The position numbers were made by a program, and so were the translations under genes. A DNA stretch of 13,261 nt from NCBI GenBank assembly GCA_018661145.1, contig JABJIU010000093.1, positions 1-13,261 of the forward strand, in the 5' to 3' direction. Of the stretch, positions 7,364 through 13,261 are shown in pieces (positions within the stretch are counted from its first letter, which is position 1; each line of letters opens with the position of its first letter). The DNA is from Pseudomonadota bacterium (GTDB taxonomy: Bacteria; Pseudomonadota; Gammaproteobacteria; Arenicellales; UBA868). The notes under the pieces were generated by a model. That model was not told the origin of the DNA, searched no databases, and worked only from the letters and a program-made list of their open reading frames with translations.

Positions 7364-7435
7364 GATCGCACCTCCACCAATGATTCGACAACGCAATGAT
7401 ATGATTGTTCCACGTTCTGCTGAATCCTCTCTGCC
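7364..7435. promoter_or_regulatory. Divergent control region of argO and the VWA operon
   Basis: On the minus strand TTCAGC (7419-7424) and TATCAT (7396-7401) are 17 bases apart and form a candidate argO promoter; the -10 matches at five of six. CAATGAT occurs twice in direct repeat, at 7378-7384 and 7394-7400, spaced 16 bases. The second copy continues as CAATGATATGATTG (7394-7407), with inverted CAAT/ATTG ends. The repeats overlap and flank the candidate -10, as expected for a regulator site. No clear plus-strand promoter for the VWA gene was found. Confidence 0.35.
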
Positions 7436-8158
7436 GTGACTTCATCAAGAAAAAACGTCTTGCGGCCGTCCAGCCAGGAAGACGTAAACCGGTTTTTACA
7501 ACAAGTCCGTAGTACGGCGCTGCCTATACGACGTGATCAACGTGCACGCCTTATTTTCGGCATGGACGCGACGGCGAGCCGGGAACCGCTATGGGATCGC
7601 GCTTGCCACATTCAGGCACAGATGTTTGAGGCGACGGCTGCAATGGGCGGCATCGAGATCCAACTGGCCTACTACCGTGGCTATGGCGAATTCAAAGCAG
7701 CGCCCTGGGCGGCCGAAGCCGAGGTCCTGCAGAATCGGATGACGTCCATCCGCTGCGCGGCGGGGCAAACCCAGATCGCGCGAGTGCTCAAACACGCGCT
7801 CGGACAGGCTAGGAGTGCTCAAAGTTCAGTCAGTGCACTGGTATTTATAGGTGACTGCATGGAGGAAGATCCCGATCAGTTGGCAAAACTCGCTGGCGAA
7901 CTGGGCATCCTGGACGTCCCAATGTTTCTCTTCCAGGACGGCGCTGACCCCACGGCAGCAAAAACGTTCTCACATATCGCGAAACTCACCCGGGGAGCGC
8001 ACTGCCGCTTCGATGGTAACAGCGCGGCCCAACTCCGGGATCTGCTCTGCGCCGTCGCAGTATATGCGGCCGGCGGGCGCAAGGCGCTCGCCGATCATGG
8101 CCGGCATCATGGTGGCGAAGTGCTTCGCCTGATTGCACAACTGGATAGCAGAGGCTGA
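7436..8158 (+). CDS. VWA-domain protein, partner of the J-domain gene
   Basis: The 240-residue protein is a single von Willebrand factor A domain. A metal-ion-dependent adhesion site can be read: Asp44-x-Thr46-x-Ser48 (DATAS), Thr112 in GQTQI and Asp140 in FIGDCMEED. The first motif is DxTxS rather than the usual DxSxS. Characteristic stretches are FGMDATASREPLWDRACHI and QLAYYRGYGEF. I recognise this as a conserved proteobacterial family often found beside a membrane J-domain gene; its function is unknown. It has no signal peptide or membrane segment, so it is probably cytoplasmic. The GTG start at 7436 is the first available codon after an in-frame stop but lacks a Shine-Dalgarno sequence; TTG at 7457 is the alternative. 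The next gene starts two bases after the stop. No MoxR-type ATPase, a common VWA partner, is in view. Confidence 0.8.
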   Translation: MTSSRKNVLRPSSQEDVNRFLQQVRSTALPIRRDQRARLIFGMDATASREPLWDRACHIQAQMFEATAAMGGIEIQLAYYRGYGEFKAAPWAAEAEVLQNRMTSIRCAAGQTQIARVLKHALGQARSAQSSVSALVFIGDCMEEDPDQLAKLAGELGILDVPMFLFQDGADPTAAKTFSHIAKLTRGAHCRFDGNSAAQLRDLLCAVAVYAAGGRKALADHGRHHGGEVLRLIAQLDSRG

Positions 8159-8160
8159 CC

Positions 8161-8877
8161 TTGGCGAGAATTTTTTTGGCGCTGGTCGCGCTGGTCGGAC
8201 TCATGTGGCTTGCTGCCTGGCTTGGAAAAGCCAGTCCGGCGCAACGCGGCCGGGCCTTAAAGCTCATCGTACTCTACGGTATCGCCGGCGCCCTATTACT
8301 GCTGGTGGTCACCGGACGAATCCCCTGGATGTTCGCCATCATCAGCGCGGCCGTCCCGTGGCTGCAGCGGTTCCTGGTCGCCAAGCAGGCTTGGAACATG
8401 TTTAAGTCCAGCCGAGGACCAAGCGCTGGGAAATCCTCAACCGTGGAGACCGTCGTTCTGCGGATGACTCTCGATCACGACAGCGGCGATCTCGACGGGG
8501 AAGTCATCAGCGGCCCCTTCTCTGGGCGGGGGCTCGTAGACCTCTCGGAGGCCCAGCTCCTGGAACTGCTGCAGGACTGCCGTGCGCGTGATGGGCAATC
8601 CGCTGCCTTGCTTGAAGCCTACCTGGACCGGACCCGAGGCGACAACTGGCGTACCGCCGACGAAGCGTCTGATCACGGTATCCCACCGAACACACAGGGC
8701 GCAATGTCTGTTGGTCAAGCGGCAGAGATTCTGGGCGTGCCGGCTGACGCTTCCAATGAGGAAATTACCGCCGCGCATAGGAGGCTCATTCAGAAACTAC
8801 ACACCGACCGGGGCGGTACCGACTATCTCGCTGCACTGATCAACGAAGCCCGCGATACGCTCAACTCGAGCGGGTGA
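8161..8877 (+). CDS. Membrane-anchored protein with C-terminal J domain
   Basis: The 238-residue protein has two to three N-terminal hydrophobic segments (about 4-22, 33-52 and 54-73). A middle region of about 95-160 contains RMTLDHDSGDLDGEV and SAALLEAYLDR. A short C-terminal J domain follows from about 182 (MSVGQAAEILGV to DTLNSSG). It belongs to the DnaJ-like membrane proteins of proteobacteria that carry the J domain at the C-terminus. J domains stimulate Hsp70 (DnaK) ATPase through an HPD motif. Here the motif reads His214-Thr215-Asp216, in KLHTDRGGTDYLAALIN, so the proline is missing. With a hairpin anchor the J domain would face the cytoplasm. The TTG start is set by GAGG at 8150-8153, seven bases upstream, and lies two bases after the VWA stop. 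Its stop overlaps the next start by four bases. Confidence 0.82.
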   Translation: MARIFLALVALVGLMWLAAWLGKASPAQRGRALKLIVLYGIAGALLLLVVTGRIPWMFAIISAAVPWLQRFLVAKQAWNMFKSSRGPSAGKSSTVETVVLRMTLDHDSGDLDGEVISGPFSGRGLVDLSEAQLLELLQDCRARDGQSAALLEAYLDRTRGDNWRTADEASDHGIPPNTQGAMSVGQAAEILGVPADASNEEITAAHRRLIQKLHTDRGGTDYLAALINEARDTLNSSG

Positions 8878-10145
8878 CCATCATTCCTTTGAAAAACAGG
8901 ACACACGGGGAACCTCCTCGCCGGCTTTCCTGGCTCTGGTGGTTGCTGCTTTCTGCAGTGATGCTGGCAACGGGTCTTGTTTTCTCGCCCCAGCAGATTG
9001 ACACACGACTGTGGTCACGTCAGGAGATCTGGGGGATAGATCGAGCCCTGATCCGACGCACTCTGGGCCCGGAGATCGATCAAAACCGCTATCCGGAAAA
9101 GATTTCGGTTTTCCAGGACGGCGCCGGCTACGACGCCATGGTTGAATACACTATCGATCCGGATTTGCAGGCAGCGGTAGCGACGGTTCTTGAAAAATAT
9201 AATCCCGACTACGCAGCATTCATTGCCCTGGATCCCGAAACCGGCGAAATCGTAGCGCTCGTGAATCATCAGCGACGGGGCATTCAGGACGAAAACCTTG
9301 CGGTCAGAGCGACCTATCCCGCCGCCTCAGTTTTCAAAATCATTACCGCGGCGGCTGTGCTTGACCTGGATAAAGCGACCCCCGCCACCGTCATCCCCTT
9401 TAACGGCAAGACGACGAGCCTCTACAAGAAAAATGTCCTGCGACACAAGGATACCCAGTGGACCCGACGCTATCCACTATCGAAAACCTTCGCCAAGTCG
9501 GTAAATACGGTATTCGCACGGCTCGGTATATTTTCAGTAGGTCCCGTCAAGCTTCGCGACTACGGTAAAGCCTTTGGCTTTAACCAAAATCTGGACACCG
9601 ACTTTGCGCTTGCCCCCAGTCGACTGACCTTCAATGATGATGATCCCTGGTCCATTGCAGAAACCGCCTCAGGCTACACCCGCAGCACAACACTGTCTCC
9701 GGTACATGGTGCCGCCATTGCCGCGGTGGCCGTGAACGGCGGGCGGCTTGTGACGCCTTCTTTAGTACGCAAAATAGTCAATGACGATGGCCTGATCCTC
9801 TATACGTTGGATCCATCCGAGGGCACTCCCGTGGTGCGTGAAGAAACTGCCCGTGATCTTCAGGTACTCATGCGAGAGACCGTGTCAAAAGGGTCTGCCA
9901 GGGCCTCCTTCAAAAAGTTCGCGCGCAACGATATGCGTGCTGTCTATGTCGGGGGGAAAACCGGAAGCCTCACCGGCGAGAATCCCCAGGGTCGGTATGA
10001 TTGGTTTGTAGGTTATGCAACAAAAGACGGGCGCAAACTGGCTTTTGCTGCCATGTGTATTAACAAAGATTTCTGGTATGTAAAATCTGCCTACGTCGCC
10101 CGAAAGGCCATAGAGTATTTTTTTCGCGATTCGGGTGAGAACTAG
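8874..10145 (+). CDS. Stand-alone penicillin-binding transpeptidase
   Basis: The 423-residue protein has a short cytoplasmic tail, one membrane anchor (about 20-38) and a periplasmic part. That part is almost entirely a penicillin-binding transpeptidase domain, from about residue 88 (VEYTIDPDLQ) onward. The three active-site motifs are intact: Ser152-Val-Phe-Lys155 with the acylated serine, Ser209-Val-Asn211, and Lys362-Thr-Gly364. It should therefore bind beta-lactams and cross-link or trim peptidoglycan. It is much shorter than FtsI or MrdA, with no glycosyltransferase domain and no large dimerisation domain. A class D beta-lactamase is unlikely because of the membrane anchor, length and TIDPDLQ linker. 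GTG at 8874 shares GTGA with the stop of the J-domain gene, suggesting coupled translation. The cellular role is not known. Confidence 0.85.
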   Translation: MTIIPLKNRTHGEPPRRLSWLWWLLLSAVMLATGLVFSPQQIDTRLWSRQEIWGIDRALIRRTLGPEIDQNRYPEKISVFQDGAGYDAMVEYTIDPDLQAAVATVLEKYNPDYAAFIALDPETGEIVALVNHQRRGIQDENLAVRATYPAASVFKIITAAAVLDLDKATPATVIPFNGKTTSLYKKNVLRHKDTQWTRRYPLSKTFAKSVNTVFARLGIFSVGPVKLRDYGKAFGFNQNLDTDFALAPSRLTFNDDDPWSIAETASGYTRSTTLSPVHGAAIAAVAVNGGRLVTPSLVRKIVNDDGLILYTLDPSEGTPVVREETARDLQVLMRETVSKGSARASFKKFARNDMRAVYVGGKTGSLTGENPQGRYDWFVGYATKDGRKLAFAAMCINKDFWYVKSAYVARKAIEYFFRDSGEN

Positions 10146-10180
10146 TATCGAGATCAGTGTAACCAGCATGGAGTTCGCCG

Positions 10181-11059
10181 TTGCAACAATACCTTGACGT
10201 CATCCGCCGGGTTCTTGAGTCTGGTCACCGAAAGTCCAACCGGACCGGTGTCGATACCCTCTCGACCTTCAACGTCAACTATCAGATCGACCTGCGATCG
10301 GGATTTCCACTTTTAACCACCAAGGAGATCTCGTGGAAAAACATCGTTGTTGAGAATCTCTGGTTCCTCTCAGGAGATACCCGCATTGATCTTCTGCGAA
10401 AACACGGCTGCCGCTTCTGGGAACCGTGGGCTGACGAGAATGGGCTTGTCCCAAGCGCTTACGGGAACTTCTGGCGGAACTTTCCAGTGCACAAAGACGG
10501 TGAAGCCGCCTTCAACGACCAGATCCGCTACGTCGTTGACGAACTCAAAGCACGGCCCCAGAGCCGGCGCCTGGTCGTGTCCGCATGGGCGCCGGGAAAT
10601 GCCCAGACAAGCGCGCTGCCACCCTGTCACGCCTTCTGGGTGCTGAACGTTCAACAGGATGAACACGGCGAACCGCTTCTGTGCCTGCACCTCACGCAGC
10701 GCAGTTGCGACGTGGCGCTCGGACTGCCCTACAACATTGCTGGCTATGCGTTCCTGCTGGAACTGATATCACGCTTTACCGGCATCAGGGCGGGTTACTT
10801 TGGCCACACCCTGATTGATGCCCATATCTACACCGCGAAAGCCGATGGCTCGATGACGGAGTACGACCATATTCCGGGTCTGCACGAGCAACTCGCTCGA
10901 GAACCACGCGCGTTGCCGCGACTTGAGATCAGTCCAGAGATTCAACACCTGGATGACGTCACAGCGCTGCTGGAAGCCGATACCGAATCACTGCTGCAGA
11001 CCTTTCGCCTGCATGATTACGACCCGCATCCCGCGCTGACTTTTAAAGTCGCCGTCTAA
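10181..11059 (+). CDS. thyA: Thymidylate synthase
   Basis: ThyA methylates dUMP to dTMP with methylene-tetrahydrofolate, releasing dihydrofolate. The 292-residue product is a little longer than E. coli ThyA (264). The catalytic cysteine is Cys149 in LPPCHAFW. Other conserved parts are TGVDTLSTFN near the phosphate site, the glutamate in VVENLWFLSG, WADENG, the arginine in QRSCDV, the asparagine in LPYNIAGY and the His-Tyr pair in DAHIY; the C-terminus ends in KVAV. The TTG start is chosen because GGAG (10170-10173) lies seven bases upstream and the protein aligns from MQQYL; the ATG at 10168 is in another frame. FolA follows five bases after the stop and recycles the dihydrofolate made here. 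The lgt gene that precedes thyA in many proteobacteria is absent; a transpeptidase gene sits there instead. Confidence 0.97.
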   Translation: MQQYLDVIRRVLESGHRKSNRTGVDTLSTFNVNYQIDLRSGFPLLTTKEISWKNIVVENLWFLSGDTRIDLLRKHGCRFWEPWADENGLVPSAYGNFWRNFPVHKDGEAAFNDQIRYVVDELKARPQSRRLVVSAWAPGNAQTSALPPCHAFWVLNVQQDEHGEPLLCLHLTQRSCDVALGLPYNIAGYAFLLELISRFTGIRAGYFGHTLIDAHIYTAKADGSMTEYDHIPGLHEQLAREPRALPRLEISPEIQHLDDVTALLEADTESLLQTFRLHDYDPHPALTFKVAV

Positions 11060-11064
11060 CGCGC

Positions 11065-11553
11065 ATGACGCCAACTGAGGGGAAACCCACGCGAGCGGCT
11101 ATTGTCGCCATGAACGCAGCGCGAGTCATTGGGCATGACGGCACGCTGCCATGGCATTACTCTGAAGACCTCAAACGCTTCAAACACCTGACCACCGGCA
11201 GCACCATCGTGATGGGCCGCAACACTTTTGAGTCCATCGGCAGCAAACCCCTACCCAAACGTGACAACCGGGTAGTGACGCGATCGCATTTTGATAACGT
11301 CGACTGCTTTACGTCACTCGAATCCGCTATCACGGATTGTCCGGGAGACCTCTGGTTCATCGGCGGTGCCAAACTCTACGAAGCTGCGCTTGGTTACTGC
11401 GACTTCATTGATGTGATGTGGGTGCCGGATGAGGTCACGGGTGATGATCTCGTCTATTTTCCAGAGCTACCTCCATCGGACTGGCGGGCTGGTTCCAAAA
11501 CCCCGCTCGCGGAAGATAACCGATTGATTAGCCAGCGGTTCTACCGTCGGTAG
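11065..11553 (+). CDS. folA: Dihydrofolate reductase
   Basis: FolA reduces dihydrofolate to tetrahydrofolate with NADPH and is the target of trimethoprim. The 162-residue product has the standard size (E. coli 159). Visible motifs are ARVIGHDGTLPWH, the catalytic Asp35 in SEDLKRF (E. coli Asp27), the NADPH-binding TIVMGRNTFESIG and the FIGGAKLYEAA loop. The segment that reads EVEGDTHFP in E. coli is EVTGDDLVYFP here: it is two residues longer, and the Thr113 equivalent is not obvious. The rest of the active site looks normal. The ATG lies five bases after thyA with only a weak Shine-Dalgarno sequence, which suggests translation coupled to thyA. The uvrD start follows two bases after the stop. 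Confidence 0.94.
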   Translation: MTPTEGKPTRAAIVAMNAARVIGHDGTLPWHYSEDLKRFKHLTTGSTIVMGRNTFESIGSKPLPKRDNRVVTRSHFDNVDCFTSLESAITDCPGDLWFIGGAKLYEAALGYCDFIDVMWVPDEVTGDDLVYFPELPPSDWRAGSKTPLAEDNRLISQRFYRR

Positions 11554-11555
11554 CG

Positions 11556-13261
11556 ATGGACGTCTCTAGAATTTTCGACGCCCTGAACGACCCGCAGCGC
11601 GAGGCCGTGGGTGCCCCGCCCGGACCCATGCTGGTGCTGGCAGGTGCTGGCAGCGGAAAAACGCGGGTATTGACCTACCGAATCGCGTATCTCGTACAGG
11701 CACTTGAAGTCTCCCCCTATTCGATCCTGGCAGTGACCTTTACCAACAAGGCCGCCAACGAGATGCGCAAAAGGATTGAAGGCTTCCTGGGTTTCTCCGT
11801 AAGGGGCATGTGGATCGGGACTTTTCACGGCCTGTCACACCGCATCCTGCGAGACCATCATGAACTCGCGGGACTGCCGAAGGGATTTGAGATCCTGGAT
11901 TCAGACGATCAGTACCGCGTCATCCGGCGTGCCCTGAAAGAGCTTAACCTCGATGAAGGTTACTGGCCGCCGCGCCAAATCCAGTGGTTTATCAACAGCC
12001 AAAAAGAAGAAGGTCGCCGAGCGACTCAGGTTCAGGACAATGGAGACAGTCACCAACAGACTCTCATCCGGGTCTATACCCATTACGAGGAAAACTGCCA
12101 GCGTCTCGGGCTGGTCGATTTCGCGGAGCTGCTGCTGCGCACACTCGAACTTCTGGAGCAAACCCCCTCGCTCCTGGATGCCTATCAGCAACGCTTTCAG
12201 CACATCCTGGTAGATGAGTTTCAGGACAGTAACGAAATCCAGTACCGCTGGCTCAAACGGCTGGCCGAGGCTCATGGGCAGATCACCGCGGTGGGAGATG
12301 ACGATCAGTCGATCTACGGCTGGCGAGGCGCCCGAGTCGAGAACATGAACCAACTGCAACAGGATTTTTCTGGAACCGAGGTCATCCGGCTTGAACAGAA
12401 CTACCGCTCTACCGGGAATATCCTGAATGCGGCAAACGCGGTCATCGACCAGAACACCGGGCGCCTCGGTAAAAACCTCTGGACCGAAGGCGAGGACGGG
12501 GAACCCATCAGGGTTTACGGGGCGATGGACGAACTGGATGAAGGACGCTTTGTCATCGATCGAATTCAGGCATGGCAGGGTCAAGGCCGGCGCCGTGACA
12601 GCATCGGCATTTTGTATCGCTCCAATGCGCAGTCACGGGTATTTGAAGAACTGCTGCTGTCCCAGGGGATTCCCTACCGCGTATATGGCGGACTGCGATT
12701 TTTTGAGCGCGCCGAGATCAAGGATGCTTTGGCTTACCTGCGGCTCGTGACCAACCGTGACTCCGACCCTGCTTTCGAGCGGGTGGTTAACGTACCGCCG
12801 CGCGGTATTGGCGCGCGTACCGTCGAGATCGTCCGTCAGCAGGCGCGAACTGACCGCACATCACTGTGGACCGGCGCACAATCCTTATGCGAATCCGATG
12901 CCCTGCCGGGCCGAGCCAAAAGCGCGTTGAGCGCCTTCATTTCCCTTATTGAACAACTGGCACGGGACGCCGCCGATCATGACCTGCCGGAAAAAATAGA
13001 TCTCGCCATCAGCCGCAGCGGTCTTATAGACCATTACCGCAAAGAACGCGGCGAAAAAGCCATCACGCGCGTTGAAAACCTGGAGGAACTCGTTAGCGCC
13101 GGGCGCAACTTTGAAACCGAGGCAGAAGAAGACGACACTCTCGACGAACTCTCGAATTTTCTCGCCCATGCGGCGCTTGAAGCCGGCGAGGGCCAAGCGG
13201 CCGAATGGGAGGACTGCGTGCAGTTGATGAGCCTGCACTCCGCAAAAGGCCTCGAGTTCCC
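11556..13261 (+). CDS. uvrD: DNA helicase II UvrD, N-terminal 568 residues (partial)
   Basis: UvrD is a superfamily 1A 3'-5' helicase that unwinds DNA in methyl-directed mismatch repair and nucleotide excision repair. The gene runs off the right edge; E. coli UvrD has 720 residues, so about one fifth is missing. It starts MDVSRIFDALNDPQREAV, close to the E. coli start. Walker A is AGAGSGKT with Lys35. Motif Ia is TFTNKAA, motif II (Walker B) is VDEFQD at 219-224, motif III is GDDDQSIYGWRGA, motif IV is QNYRST, and motif V begins LMSLHSAKGLEF near the end. PcrA or Rep are alternatives, but the N-terminus, WPPRQ and INSQK favour UvrD. It begins two bases after the folA stop with no strong Shine-Dalgarno sequence, so it probably shares the folA transcript. 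Confidence 0.95.
   Translation, partial: MDVSRIFDALNDPQREAVGAPPGPMLVLAGAGSGKTRVLTYRIAYLVQALEVSPYSILAVTFTNKAANEMRKRIEGFLGFSVRGMWIGTFHGLSHRILRDHHELAGLPKGFEILDSDDQYRVIRRALKELNLDEGYWPPRQIQWFINSQKEEGRRATQVQDNGDSHQQTLIRVYTHYEENCQRLGLVDFAELLLRTLELLEQTPSLLDAYQQRFQHILVDEFQDSNEIQYRWLKRLAEAHGQITAVGDDDQSIYGWRGARVENMNQLQQDFSGTEVIRLEQNYRSTGNILNAANAVIDQNTGRLGKNLWTEGEDGEPIRVYGAMDELDEGRFVIDRIQAWQGQGRRRDSIGILYRSNAQSRVFEELLLSQGIPYRVYGGLRFFERAEIKDALAYLRLVTNRDSDPAFERVVNVPPRGIGARTVEIVRQQARTDRTSLWTGAQSLCESDALPGRAKSALSAFISLIEQLARDAADHDLPEKIDLAISRSGLIDHYRKERGEKAITRVENLEELVSAGRNFETEAEEDDTLDELSNFLAHAALEAGEGQAAEWEDCVQLMSLHSAKGLEF

Noticed and set aside
8874..10145. Class D beta-lactamase
   Set aside because: SxxK, SxN and KTG motifs are shared with these enzymes, but the protein has a membrane anchor, a TIDPDLQ linker and greater length, all typical of penicillin-binding proteins.

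Overview
The window is an ordinary-looking chromosomal segment of a gammaproteobacterium. MetK, AhcY, PepN, ArgO, ThyA, FolA and UvrD all resemble their proteobacterial counterparts. The S-adenosylhomocysteine (SAH) riboswitch before ahcY is typical of beta- and gammaproteobacteria. The gene order is not enteric, and I cannot name a genus. I saw no insertion sequence, phage gene, CRISPR array, tRNA or rRNA.

Left part (1-3394, plus strand): the 3' end of an isoleucyl-tRNA synthetase gene of the eukaryote-like (type 2) class, then metK and ahcY. MetK makes S-adenosylmethionine and AhcY removes the SAH left after methyl transfer. The metK-ahcY gap holds a complete SAH riboswitch, so ahcY is probably switched on by its own substrate. 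A strong hairpin terminator follows ahcY and probably serves both strands.

Middle part (3411-7435): a minus-strand YdcH/DUF465 small coiled-coil gene, and a 285-base gap with one doubtful short reading frame. Next come a 62-residue two-helix membrane protein overlapping pepN by one base, pepN itself (alanyl aminopeptidase), and a convergent argO/lysE-type amino-acid exporter.

Right part (7436-13261, plus strand): six tightly packed genes that look like one transcription unit. They encode a von Willebrand A (VWA) protein, a membrane protein with a C-terminal J domain, a stand-alone penicillin-binding transpeptidase, thymidylate synthase, dihydrofolate reductase, and the first 568 residues of UvrD helicase. 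The first three are the least understood part of the window. They are joined by a 2-base gap and a 4-base overlap, all use non-ATG starts, and the J domain carries HTD where HPD is expected. If the window hides an undescribed system, this VWA / membrane J-protein / transpeptidase trio is the best candidate. That is inference from layout and domains only.
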